From assembly GCF_006569205.1 (NCBI RefSeq), contig NZ_VIGD01000006.1, positions 62,001-126,000 on the forward strand: a DNA stretch of 64,000 nt. The letters are read 5' to 3'. How positions within the stretch are numbered: position 1 is the stretch's first letter; each line of letters begins with the position of its first letter. The DNA comes from Ureibacillus terrenus (GTDB lineage: Bacteria > Bacillota > Bacilli > Bacillales_A > Planococcaceae). The position numbers and the translations under genes are program-made. The notes under the pieces were generated by a model. That model saw only the letters and a program-made list of their open reading frames with translations. It was not told where the DNA came from and ran no database searches. Below are positions 47,539-56,120 of this stretch, piece by piece.

Positions 47539-48237
47539 ATGGAAAACCAATCCATTCAATCTCTGCTTCAGCAATTTCCCTTATTTAAAGACTTATCCGA
47601 TGAAGAGATGATGCCCATTGTGAATCTGGCAAAATCACATAAATACAGGGCAGGCACCCATGTATTCATGCAGGATGAACCGTTAACCAATGTATATTTT
47701 ATTCAGAAAGGAAGAATCAAAATTTATCGAACCGATTTACAGGGAAAAGAACAGATCATTAACATACTCGTATCCGGACAAATGTTTCCCCATCAAGGTT
47801 TTTTCCGGAAAGGAAACTATCCCGCTCATGCACAAGTACTGGAAGATTCTTCGTTAATCTTAATTCCCATTCAGTCCTTTGAAGAGTTTTTAATGAAGAA
47901 TCCCCAAGTCTGTATAAAAATTTTCCGGATACTGGGAGATTTAATCGTCGATCTCCAAAATCGTTTGGAAGAGAAAATTTTACAAAATTCCTACGAACAA
48001 ATCATCTCTCTTCTTATCCGTCTGGCATCAAACTACGGGGAAGAAATAGGGGAACAGATTTTCGTTATAAAAAATCAATTTACGAACCGCGATTTGGCCA
48101 ATATGATCGGATCAAGCCGAGAAACAGTCAACCGGACACTAAATCAATTAAAGAAAAAAGGACTTCTCCGTACAGATTCTGCAGGGCATTTTATCGTAAA
48201 TATCAAAGCGTTAAAGAATGAGTTATCAATTGAATAA
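47539..48237 (+). CDS. Crp/Fnr family transcriptional regulator
   Basis: A 232-residue protein with an N-terminal cyclic-nucleotide-binding-type beta-roll, a long dimerisation helix and a C-terminal winged helix whose recognition segment SSRETVNRTLNQLKKKGLL closely resembles that of CRP, consistent with TGTGA recognition. It has a single cysteine, so it cannot hold an FNR 4Fe-4S cluster. The signal is unknown (heme, NO or a nucleotide are possible). The ATG at 47539 follows AAAGGGCG. The ATG at 47515 is an alternative. Confidence 0.88.
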   Translation: MENQSIQSLLQQFPLFKDLSDEEMMPIVNLAKSHKYRAGTHVFMQDEPLTNVYFIQKGRIKIYRTDLQGKEQIINILVSGQMFPHQGFFRKGNYPAHAQVLEDSSLILIPIQSFEEFLMKNPQVCIKIFRILGDLIVDLQNRLEEKILQNSYEQIISLLIRLASNYGEEIGEQIFVIKNQFTNRDLANMIGSSRETVNRTLNQLKKKGLLRTDSAGHFIVNIKALKNELSIE

Positions 48238-48256
48238 ACGGTTTTACGCAAACAAA

Positions 48257-48297
48257 AAAGGAGAACTTGAATTTCTCAAATTCCCCTTATTTTAAGG
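48257..48297. terminator. Terminator between crp-like and enoyl-CoA hydratase genes
   Basis: An imperfect stem AAGGAGAACTTG against CAAATTCCCCTT with A/T runs on both sides, between convergent genes. Confidence 0.6.
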
Positions 48298-48310
48298 CTT
48301 GTCCTCTTAC

Positions 48311-49093
48311 CTAAATCAGAGTTTTTGTATCCGTCCAGACAGGCCGCCGTTTTTCAAAAAAGGCGCGGATTCCTTCCTGGGCATCCGGATGTTTGCTATT
48401 TAACGCAATCACTTCTGTAGCATAATTAAGCGCCTGGAAATCCTCCATATTAATTTGCTGATAAAATTGCCGTTTTCCTAATTCGATGATGTTTAAACTT
48501 TGCTTTGTCACTTCTTTTGCGAGCTTCTCCGTTTCTTCATCCAGCAATTCGGCCGGAACCACTTTATTTACCAGGCCATGCTGCAAAGCTTCCCCAGCGG
48601 TGATGAAATTTCCGGTAAACAGCATTTCCACCGCTTTTTTTCTTCCTATATTGCGGCTTAAAAATACCGCAGGCGTGCTGCAGAATAATCCGCTGTTGAT
48701 GCCCGGGGTCGCGAACTTTGCATCTTCGCTGGCGATCGCCATATCACTGGCAGCCACCAATTGGCATCCGGCTGCTACTGCCGCTTTCTTCACTTTGGCG
48801 ATAATCAGCTGAGGCATTTCACTCATTGTGCGCATTACCTGCTGGCACGTTTGAAAAAGCTTCAACACTTCATTTTCAGTCATAGATTCAATCTCACGCA
48901 AACTATGCCCCGCACAAAAAACTTTGTCGGAACCCTCAATCACCACAACCTTCACTTCCCGCTCTTTCGCTATTTGTTTCAGAAGTCCATCCATTTCTTC
49001 CAGCAATGCCATCGTCAATGTATTGAATTCCTGCATATTGTCGATGGTAATATAACCGATATCCTCTGTTTGACGGTATTGTAAAAATTCCAT
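48311..49093 (-). CDS. Enoyl-CoA hydratase/isomerase family protein
   Basis: A 260-residue crotonase-fold protein resembling the ECHDC3 subgroup: VFCAGHSLREI forms the first oxyanion-hole segment, and AVAAGCQLVAASDMAIASEDAKFATPGINSGLFCS the second. The usual hydratase glutamate at the second site is not evident, so isomerase or another acyl-CoA reaction is possible. The ATG at 49093 follows GGGGTGGAG. A longer in-frame start has no site. Confidence 0.85.
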   Translation of the reverse strand: MEFLQYRQTEDIGYITIDNMQEFNTLTMALLEEMDGLLKQIAKEREVKVVVIEGSDKVFCAGHSLREIESMTENEVLKLFQTCQQVMRTMSEMPQLIIAKVKKAAVAAGCQLVAASDMAIASEDAKFATPGINSGLFCSTPAVFLSRNIGRKKAVEMLFTGNFITAGEALQHGLVNKVVPAELLDEETEKLAKEVTKQSLNIIELGKRQFYQQINMEDFQALNYATEVIALNSKHPDAQEGIRAFFEKRRPVWTDTKTLI

Positions 49094-49314
49094 TTCTCCA
49101 CCCCTTTTCATTGATATTTCCATTTTGAATCTTCTGATTTTTGAGGTCAAGTCAATTTTTTCTACTTTTTTCACCATATTTCATTCAAATGAAGTCTTCC
49201 CTAATTGTCCCCATTTGCCGAATTGGAAGAACCCCTGCTTAATACATGAATATATTACTTTTGTACGTATGCCTAAATGGTGTACTTATTATGTTCATTA
49301 AAGGAGGAAATTCT

Positions 49315-49632
49315 ATGTCAATGCCCAACATCCCGGACATCTCCCCCGCCATCAGCATTGACCGGGACGATGTCATCAATCTTTTATTGGCATCCATCGC
49401 ATTAGAAGAAATAGGGCTGGCCCACATTATCAATGCGGAAGGCGAAAAAATCCAATTTGCCATCCAAAATTTGAATGATGCACCTTCTCCTCCGCCTACT
49501 GCCGCAGAATTAATTTTAAAAATAAATTCAAGCGTCAATGATACTTTGGCAGCCGCCATCAAAAAAGAGCTTTTATTAGATCAAAAATTAAAACAAGTCA
49601 TCGATCTGTTAAAAGATGATTCTAATGATTAA
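49315..49632 (+). CDS. Spore-surface anchor-domain paralogue 1 (domain only)
   Basis: A 105-residue protein made only of the domain shared with the next two genes: a Pro-rich leader (MPNIPDISPAISIDRDDVIN), a helix LLLASIALEEIGLAHIINAE, and a C-terminal helix KKELLLDQKLKQVIDLL. No signal peptide, so it is probably made in the mother cell and assembled on the forespore surface. I infer a spore-coat or exosporium role from the collagen-bearing neighbour. AAAGGAGG precedes the ATG at 49315; the longer frame is not used. Confidence 0.7.
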   Translation: MSMPNIPDISPAISIDRDDVINLLLASIALEEIGLAHIINAEGEKIQFAIQNLNDAPSPPPTAAELILKINSSVNDTLAAAIKKELLLDQKLKQVIDLLKDDSND

Positions 49633-49832
49633 TCATTTTTTTAATTTTATTAAAAAAATCTATGATGTCCGTAATCTTTGCAAAATAGGCATTTATTCCC
49701 TATCTCCTTGCAGGTGCCGAATAGATTAGTAACGACCGTTTCACCGTTGATGATCATCTTTACGCATCTGTTCTGGTTTGGAATTTTCCACATGTGGTGA
49801 AGCGTTTCACTTTAAAGGAAAGGAGAAATGGA

Positions 49833-51266
49833 ATGTCACAACCCAATTTGCCGAACATAACCCCCGATATTACCATCAACAGAGCCGATGTAATTAATTT
49901 GCTTCTTGCTTCCATTGCGATGGAAGAACTTAGTTTGGCACATATCCTGAATGCAGAAGGAGAAAAAATCCAATACGCTCTGGGAACGATTCCAGGCATT
50001 TCCGGTCTTTCACCTGCAGCAACACTTGAAGATTTATTATTGGTAAACAGCACTGTTCAAGACACGATTGCAATGTCCATCAAAAAGGAATTGTTATTAG
50101 ATAATAAATTAAAACAGGTTACAAGACTAATTACAGATACTGGGGGAACAACAGGACCTACTGGACCTGCTGGACCGACGGGACCTACTGGACCTACGGG
50201 AGTATTTGATCCAGATCAGGATTTATTCTTTGTAGCCGATGGATCCGGTAATATTGCAACAATGCAATTAGGCGACACTTTAACATTCTTGTCTAATACT
50301 TTGAACATCACAGTAACTGATGGATCTGCAACTGTACAAATAGAAATGGATACTGTTCCAACGGGGATGACAGGCCCGACTGGACCTACGGGACCTCAAG
50401 GCGATACGGGACCTACTGGACCTACGGGACCTCAAGGTGACACTGGCCCGACTGGACCTACTGGACCTACGGGACCTCAAGGTGACACTGGCCCGACTGG
50501 ACCTACTGGACCTCAAGGCGATACGGGACCTACTGGACCTACGGGACCTCAAGGCGATACGGGACCTACTGGACCTACGGGACCTCAAGGCGATACGGGA
50601 CCTACTGGACCTACGGGACCTCAAGGTGACACTGGCCCGACTGGACCTACTGGACCTACGGGACCTCAGGGCGATACGGGACCTACTGGACCTACGGGAC
50701 CTCAAGGTGACACTGGCCCGACTGGACCTACTGGACCTACGGGACCTCAGGGCGATACGGGGCCTACTGGAGCTACAGGACCTGTGTTCGCAGAAGAAGG
50801 TTTCATAGCAACCACACAAGCAACTGGTGTTAACGCTACTACTCAAATTGGTGGTTGGACGGAAATCTATAACAGCGGTAACTTTGCTCCAGCTACTGGT
50901 GTCTACACGGCACCGGCATCAGGCAGATATATGATTTCCGCTACGATCAGCTATCAAACAACCGCTGCTATTCAAGCACAACTTGGCGCTGGAGTTAACC
51001 CTGCGTTTGTCATCAGAAAAATCGCTCCAGGTCCGCAAGAAGACCTGATTTCAGGCTTGTTCCCTATCTTGGATGTTAACATCTTATTACTTATCACGCT
51101 AAGAGTCATTCTAGGAAGCGGAACAGTCACAATTGTTGGAGATGTCCAATTAGACGCGGGTGACGAAGTAGCGCTATTCTATGTAGCAAACGGATTAACA
51201 ATCGGTTTAAACTTGGGTGGAGGTACTGCTCCTCCAATCCATTGGTCCATCCATCGAATTGAATAA
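49833..51266 (+). CDS. BclA-like collagen-repeat spore-surface glycoprotein (paralogue 2)
   Basis: A 477-residue protein. The shared anchor domain (about residues 1-100) is followed by a short GPTGPAG run, a linker of about 55 residues, ten units of the type [12 protein letters not shown] (residues about 181-317), and a C-terminal beta-rich domain of about 155 residues that resembles the C1q/TNF-like head of BclA (IHWSIHRIE end). Collagen GPT repeats in BclA are O-glycosylated on threonine. The ATG at 49833 follows AAAGGAG; an upstream start is not used. Confidence 0.85.
   Translation: MSQPNLPNITPDITINRADVINLLLASIAMEELSLAHILNAEGEKIQYALGTIPGISGLSPAATLEDLLLVNSTVQDTIAMSIKKELLLDNKLKQVTRLITDTGGTTGPTGPAGPTGPTGPTGVFDPDQDLFFVADGSGNIATMQLGDTLTFLSNTLNITVTDGSATVQIEMDTVPTGMTGPTGPTGPQGDTGPTGPTGPQGDTGPTGPTGPTGPQGDTGPTGPTGPQGDTGPTGPTGPQGDTGPTGPTGPQGDTGPTGPTGPQGDTGPTGPTGPTGPQGDTGPTGPTGPQGDTGPTGPTGPTGPQGDTGPTGATGPVFAEEGFIATTQATGVNATTQIGGWTEIYNSGNFAPATGVYTAPASGRYMISATISYQTTAAIQAQLGAGVNPAFVIRKIAPGPQEDLISGLFPILDVNILLLITLRVILGSGTVTIVGDVQLDAGDEVALFYVANGLTIGLNLGGGTAPPIHWSIHRIE
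50373..50783 (+). repeat. Tandem repeats encoding the collagen-like stalk
   Basis: Ten tandem units, seven of 36 bp ([12 protein letters not shown]) and three of 45 bp with an extra GPT, then a degenerate [11 protein letters not shown] copies differ by few synonymous bases, suggesting recent expansion. Confidence 0.95.
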
Positions 51267-51278
51267 ACGAATTGACAA

Positions 51279-51324
51279 ACTGCAGACACACTTGATCCAT
51301 TCAAGTGGTCTGCAGTTTTTTATT
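51279..51324 (+). terminator. Terminator of the collagen-like gene
   Basis: AACTGCAGAC / GTCTGCAGTT with an inner CACTTGA/TCAAGTG pairing, followed by TTTTTA. Confidence 0.9.
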
Positions 51325-51490
51325 TAAATCGGCAATAGTCCTCAATGAACAACACCATATATTTTTTCCCGATTATAAATGAAATCATAAAAAGTAGGCA
51401 CAAAACTAATTTCCTTTCAATACACTAGAAATTGTATAGGAGCTGTTTATGCCACTTTGTATGGTTTAATTTATAAGGAGGTCACCTTAC

Positions 51491-51952
51491 ATGTCATTGC
51501 CTACCATCCCCGATATCACGCCCCAAATTACATTGGATCGCTGCAAAACCATCGACTTGCTGCTATCCTCTATTGCAATGGAAGAAATCGGGCTATCCCA
51601 TATTTTGAATGCCGAAGCGGAAAAACTTCAAGCTTTTCTAAAAAAATCTCCCTGCGATTTTTACAAATATTTGGCCATCAATGATAGCATTAATAAAACT
51701 TTGCGGACAGTTGTAAAATCACAAATCTTGCTCCAATTCAAATTGGAAGAAGTAGTAACGTTGGATTACAAATCATGCTGTCCCCCTCCCCATCCAAAAA
51801 AACCATGCAAATGCAAAGATCAGGATGGGAAGGATTGCAAAAAGAAAGATTGTGTAGAAGTATTCGATTCATCGTTATGTTACTGCCCTAACAAAAAGAA
51901 CAAAAACTGCAATTGTCCGAAATGCAAACCCCATAAAAAATCGCACGAATAA
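51491..51952 (+). CDS. Spore-surface anchor-domain paralogue 3 with Cys/Lys-rich tail
   Basis: A 153-residue protein. It has the same N-terminal domain (SLPTIPDITPQITLDRCKTI, SSIAMEEIGLSHILNAEAEK, SQILLQFKLEEV) but with Cys18 in the leader, then a tail with eleven further cysteines among Lys, Pro and Asn after residue 94 (CCPPPHPKKPCKCK and following). The tail could cross-link by disulfides or bind metal in the coat. AGGAGG precedes the ATG. Confidence 0.7.
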   Translation: MSLPTIPDITPQITLDRCKTIDLLLSSIAMEEIGLSHILNAEAEKLQAFLKKSPCDFYKYLAINDSINKTLRTVVKSQILLQFKLEEVVTLDYKSCCPPPHPKKPCKCKDQDGKDCKKKDCVEVFDSSLCYCPNKKNKNCNCPKCKPHKKSHE

Positions 51953-51982
51953 ATCAAACCCATTTATTGAGGGGGGTGAACA

Positions 51983-52468
51983 ATGCAACAGAATGATCAA
52001 GTTGAATTTTTCCAAAGTTCCATAAACTTTACTTCATTTATCCATTCTTATGCCCAATTTCTATTAAACTATTTTGAAGGGTATCCTCCACCGGAAGCAT
52101 CAAAAAAAGAACTGATACAAAGCGAAAATCAAATAATCCAATCCTTGGTACTGATCGAAAAATTACATATGCAGCAGTTTTTATATTTTTCAATTCTACA
52201 AATCCACTTTTTTCCCAATGAATTTACCAACCTTTCCCCAGATGCGGAAATCAAAGAAATCTTTCAGAAACTAAACAATCTTATTGATCAGCATCCTTTT
52301 CTTATCGAAACAAATCGAAGCATCGCCAAAAAAACCGTGGCTCAAATTTTGAATTATTATCATGGATCCACTGATGATGAAACAATCCGCATAATCTTTA
52401 CCTTATCACCCTTGCCTCCTCCTTGGCTGGCGAATCATTCGCAAATAAAACAGATAAAGGAAGTGTAG
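51983..52468 (+). CDS. Hypothetical helical protein, likely co-transcribed with the glycosyltransferase
   Basis: A 161-residue, probably all-helical soluble protein with no recognised motif and no signal peptide. It starts at ATG 51983 after GAGGGGGG, 30 bp downstream of paralogue 3, and ends 5 bp before the glycosyltransferase start. This suggests an operon of paralogue 3, this gene and the glycosyltransferase. Confidence 0.6.
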   Translation: MQQNDQVEFFQSSINFTSFIHSYAQFLLNYFEGYPPPEASKKELIQSENQIIQSLVLIEKLHMQQFLYFSILQIHFFPNEFTNLSPDAEIKEIFQKLNNLIDQHPFLIETNRSIAKKTVAQILNYYHGSTDDETIRIIFTLSPLPPPWLANHSQIKQIKEV

Positions 52469-52473
52469 GTTCA

Positions 52474-53505
52474 TTGTCTTCCCCTTCCATCTCGCTATGC
52501 ATGATTGTGAAAAATGAAGAGGATTTTATTGAAAGATGTTTAAAAAGCGTTCAAAACGCAGTGCAGGAGATTATTATCGTGGATACAGGTTCAACCGATC
52601 AGACCATCGAAATTTGCAAAAAATATAATGCATCCATTTTTCCTTATCGTTGGAACCATCACTTCGCCGATGCCAGAAACTTTGGCTTATCGAAAGCAAG
52701 CGGCGATTGGATTTTGTGGCTCGATGCGGACGAGGAACTGGAAACCGGCCATGAAGAATTTTTGATGGAGAACTTGAAAAATAAAAATGTGACCATGTAT
52801 TATTTGCCGGTCATCAATTATTATGGCGAATCTTTCCCGGTAGACCCCGAAAAAGCTTTTTTGTATCATCAGCCACGCTTATTCCAGAATCATAAAGGCA
52901 TCCAATTCTATAATCGCATCCATGAAACCCCTATTTTCCCAAAGAACCGCGATTCCAGTTATACAGTTGATTATTTGAAAGTGCCAATCCATCACTACGG
53001 ATATATTGAAGAGTTAACCAAAAAGCGCGGTAAAGGGGAACGGAATCTGCAGCTCATTCAGGAAGAATACAAGGATCCCAACCACAGCCCCTGGATTGAA
53101 TATCATTTGGCAAATGAATATTACCGCCGCGGAGACTACCAAAAAGCGTTCGATTATTTAAATGAATCCATTTTTCGTTTCTTGTTGAACGGCGTTAAAC
53201 CGCCTTCCATTCTCTACCGCTTGAAATATGGCATCCTGGTCGATACAAACAGCTTTGAGAATGCCTTGGAGGGCATTGATAAAGCCATCGCCCTATACCC
53301 CGATTATGTGGATCTGCATTTTCTAAAAGGGCTGATTTACTATCAAACAGAAAAATTCAGCGAGGCTCTTGCATGTTTTGAAAAATGCCTTGAACTTGGA
53401 GAACAAAACTCAAAATATTTAATTTTAAAAGGGACCGGCAGTTTCAGGGCGCAGCAGTACAAAGCCCAATGCTTAGAAAAGCTCGGCCGGCAACAAACTA
53501 AATAA
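52474..53505 (+). CDS. Family 2 glycosyltransferase with TPR repeats (copy 1)
   Basis: A 343-residue protein. The N-terminal GT-A domain begins ISLCMIVKNEEDFIERCLKS, has IIIVDTGSTDQT and the metal-binding LWLDADEE motif. The C-terminus holds TPR-like helices (YHLANEYYRRGDYQKAFDYL, LKGLIYYQTEKFSEAL). It would transfer a sugar from a nucleotide donor, plausibly to the collagen-like spore protein nearby. The TTG at 52474 lies 10 nt after GGAAG. A longer frame overlaps the previous gene. Confidence 0.85.
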   Translation: MSSPSISLCMIVKNEEDFIERCLKSVQNAVQEIIIVDTGSTDQTIEICKKYNASIFPYRWNHHFADARNFGLSKASGDWILWLDADEELETGHEEFLMENLKNKNVTMYYLPVINYYGESFPVDPEKAFLYHQPRLFQNHKGIQFYNRIHETPIFPKNRDSSYTVDYLKVPIHHYGYIEELTKKRGKGERNLQLIQEEYKDPNHSPWIEYHLANEYYRRGDYQKAFDYLNESIFRFLLNGVKPPSILYRLKYGILVDTNSFENALEGIDKAIALYPDYVDLHFLKGLIYYQTEKFSEALACFEKCLELGEQNSKYLILKGTGSFRAQQYKAQCLEKLGRQQTK

Positions 53506-53509
53506 GAAA

Positions 53510-53547
53510 ACGAGGCTGTATCGGATGGATACAGCCTCGTTTTTTAT
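53510..53547. terminator. Bidirectional terminator between the convergent glycosyltransferase genes
   Basis: AACGAGGCTGTATC / GGATACAGCCTCGTT followed by TTTTTA. The stem is nearly perfect. Confidence 0.9.
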
Positions 53548-54635
53548 TTTTCAGCCTTCTTTTCTTCCATATATTGTTTAAAAAACTTTTCATTGTAAAG
53601 GATTTTTGGATCGTTTGGACGATATTCTTTCGCTTTTCTATGGCATTCGAATGCCAATTCTTTATTCCCTTTATGCCAATGGCAAATGCAAAGCTGCATG
53701 TATGGATACCATGTGGAGTAGGCTTTTTGTACAAATCCCGGTATTTTTGATGTATCGACCATGATTGCAAACTGATACCACATGATTGCTTTATCATACA
53801 GTTTTCTTTCGAGATACAAATCCCCCATCCGGCACGATACTTCGGGCCTTGGGACATCATATTGAATTGACCGGATCAGGGCTTCGATTTCCTTCTCCAA
53901 ATTGCCTAAGCTTCTATAGCAAGAAGCCAGATTGATGCAAGCGCGGATTTTATCTTCCACCCAGCCGTCTTCCAGTTTCAAAAACTTTTCATAATGCTCT
54001 ATCGCTTTTTCATATTGCCCATGGTCTTTTAATTCATTGCTGTAATAAAATAAATCCCTCGGTGTCAATTCTTCGCCTTTTTCCAAGCGTTTTTCATAGA
54101 TTCGCAGATTTCGATCGCTCCGCCCTTCCTTTTTTTCTCTTCGGTGCGTTATCGCCACATCTGAATGAAGAATCCTTCCGCCAACTTCCAAATATTCATG
54201 GACAGGGCCTTTCCATTTGAAATTCTTTTCCCTTTTGACCAAACGATATCTTCTATAGCTGAACGTCGGATTATTGTACTCGTCAAAAGCGATATGATAA
54301 AGCATCGACACTGCATCCACTTCGGGTTTCAAAAAATTCTTCAATTTTTTAAATTTCTCCCGGTCCACTTCCGTGATGACATCATCCGCATCAATCCAGA
54401 AAATATAGTCTTTTGTCGCTTGTTGAAATGCAAAGTTTCTTGCCGCGGAAAAATCATCGCTCCATTCAAAATCATAGACTTTTTCCGTATATCGCCGGGC
54501 AATTTCCTTCGTGCGATCCGTCGAACCCGTATCGACAATGACAATCTCGTCGACAAGATCCTTTACGCTGTTCAAACAGCGTTCCAGCACCTTTTCTTCA
54601 TCTTTGACGATCATGCACAAACTGATTGTAACCAT
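53544..54635 (-). CDS. Family 2 glycosyltransferase with TPR repeats (copy 2)
   Basis: A 363-residue protein of the same architecture as its convergent neighbour: VTISLCMIVKDEEKVLERCL, IVIVDTGSTDRT, FWIDADDVI in the GT-A domain, then TPR units (YSNELKDHGQYEKAIEHYEKF and later repeats). The two share the same layout but are clearly diverged. Acceptor unknown; spore-surface protein glycosylation is inferred from location. GGAGG lies 8 nt before the ATG. Confidence 0.85.
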   Translation of the reverse strand: MVTISLCMIVKDEEKVLERCLNSVKDLVDEIVIVDTGSTDRTKEIARRYTEKVYDFEWSDDFSAARNFAFQQATKDYIFWIDADDVITEVDREKFKKLKNFLKPEVDAVSMLYHIAFDEYNNPTFSYRRYRLVKREKNFKWKGPVHEYLEVGGRILHSDVAITHRREKKEGRSDRNLRIYEKRLEKGEELTPRDLFYYSNELKDHGQYEKAIEHYEKFLKLEDGWVEDKIRACINLASCYRSLGNLEKEIEALIRSIQYDVPRPEVSCRMGDLYLERKLYDKAIMWYQFAIMVDTSKIPGFVQKAYSTWYPYMQLCICHWHKGNKELAFECHRKAKEYRPNDPKILYNEKFFKQYMEEKKAEK

Positions 54636-54651
54636 GCATCAACCTCCGCAA

Positions 54652-54693
54652 CACAGAATCCATATTAGTATATGAACCCTATTGGATTCTGTG
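54652..54693. repeat. 10-bp perfect inverted repeat upstream of glycosyltransferase copy 2
   Basis: CACAGAATCC and GGATTCTGTG flank 22 bp just upstream of the start codon at 54635. There is no T-tract, so it may be an operator or a leader hairpin. The remaining bases to 54890 hold no gene I can support. Confidence 0.4.
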
Positions 54694-54890
54694 AGCGGGC
54701 TTCTCATTAAAAACTCTTGTTCCAACAGTTTTTATGCGGGATTCTTCCCATCATCATCACTTCTTCCCACGCATCTCAAAACTATCTCTTTGTTACGACA
54801 TACATATTTTCATCAACCTTCTAGATTGAAAACTGTTCAATGGAAAAATCATCTAATCCGGCATTCCGCATACTCACAGATTATAATAAG

Positions 54891-55940
54891 TTATTTAAGG
54901 ATTTTTTGAATCAATTCCCGATTACGTTGATAGAAAATTTCGTTATGGGTAGACACCATCCCTGTCGCTTCCGCGTCAGGCTGAACATAGAGTTTTGCCC
55001 TGTTCACGGCGTTGACGGCGTCTGTATAAGCGCCGGCGATCAAGTGGACTTTCCCATCATAATCCACCGCATCACCGACGGCATAAAGCCCCGGTACGTT
55101 GGTTTCGCAATGCACATTCCCTTTGATGTAATATTCATTTACAAAATCAACCTTTAACGGCCCATGTTCAAACAATGATTTCTCCCTTGCAAAGCCATGG
55201 TTTACAACTACTTCATCCACGGTCAAATAAGTGACTTCCCCGGTTTCGTTATTGGTCAATTCCACCTGCTCAATGGCCGTGCCGTCCTGGTTGGGAATTA
55301 ATCTTGTAATTTCAGTGTAAAACAGGCACTCCACAGAGCTGTTCAGCAATTGGGTCACCTGGGCTTCATGGGCATTCAACCGCCCTTTTCGACAGCTCAA
55401 AAAGACTTTCTTCGCAATCGGCTCCAGCCCATTGCACCAATCAACCGCCGTATGGCCCCCTCCGGAAACAATCACCACTTTATCTTTGAATTTTTTCAAT
55501 GATTTAATAGTGTAATTCAAATTGGAACTATAAAACTTTGAAGCTCCTTCCACTTCCAGTTTCTGAGGAGTGATGATGCCTCCACCGATAGCTACAATCA
55601 CCGCTTTTGAAAAATGAGTTCGTCCCTGGTCCGTTTTCAATACAAAGACGCCCTCATCATTCTTGGAAATTTCCGTCACTTTTTCTCCTAAAACAACAGT
55701 CGGATCAAAGGTCATGGCCTGCTCCACCATTTGTTGAATCAATTTCTCCCCGGAAATCGGGGGCAATGCACCGATATCCCAAATCAGTTTTTCCGGATAA
55801 ACGTTCACCTTCCCACCCAAGTAATTTTGGGCTTCGATAATTTTTGTCTTCATTTCCCTTAAACCGCTGTAAAAAGCGGAAAATAACCCGCCAGGTCCGC
55901 CGCCGATAATTGTTACATCATATAATTCGTGTATTCCCAT
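54891..55940 (-). CDS. ycgT: Ferredoxin/flavodoxin-NADP+ reductase, YcgT-like
   Basis: A 349-residue TrxR-like FNR: FAD motif TIIGGGPGGLFSAFYSG, NADPH motif VIVSGGGHTAVDWCNGL, C-terminal GLYAVGDAVDYDGKVHLIAGAYTDA, and no CxxC. It passes electrons from NADPH to ferredoxin or flavodoxin, or to iron-release systems. B. subtilis YcgT is iron-regulated, and a near-perfect Fur box lies directly upstream. The ATG at 55940 follows AGGAGG. Longer in-frame starts are unlikely. Confidence 0.88.
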   Translation of the reverse strand: MGIHELYDVTIIGGGPGGLFSAFYSGLREMKTKIIEAQNYLGGKVNVYPEKLIWDIGALPPISGEKLIQQMVEQAMTFDPTVVLGEKVTEISKNDEGVFVLKTDQGRTHFSKAVIVAIGGGIITPQKLEVEGASKFYSSNLNYTIKSLKKFKDKVVIVSGGGHTAVDWCNGLEPIAKKVFLSCRKGRLNAHEAQVTQLLNSSVECLFYTEITRLIPNQDGTAIEQVELTNNETGEVTYLTVDEVVVNHGFAREKSLFEHGPLKVDFVNEYYIKGNVHCETNVPGLYAVGDAVDYDGKVHLIAGAYTDAVNAVNRAKLYVQPDAEATGMVSTHNEIFYQRNRELIQKILK

Positions 55941-55969
55941 TATTGAATCCTCCTGGATGAACATTTGGA

Positions 55970-55984
55970 TGATAACGATTATCA
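55970..55984. promoter_or_regulatory. Fur box
   Basis: TGATAACGATTATCA matches the 7-1-7 Fur core TGATAATnATTATCA at all but one position, 30 bp upstream of the ycgT-like start, so iron should repress it. Confidence 0.8.
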
Positions 55985-56120
55985 ATTTCATTAAGAATTT
56001 TAACACACTAAAAATTTATAGGGAATGGGTATTTTATGTGGACATGGCCAAAATAAAAAAATCGGCCAAAAAATAAGCAAGGCCAAGTAAGCAAAATAAT
56101 CCGCCCTGCTTCTTTTCCCT

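Noticed and set aside
50373..50783. Regular repeats that might look like a CRISPR array
   Set aside because: Units are directly tandem without unique spacers and encode an in-frame collagen repeat.
50280..50846. Long Arg/Ser-rich ORF antisense to the collagen gene
   Set aside because: It is the mirror of the repetitive GPT codons and has no ribosome site; the sense gene explains the sequence.
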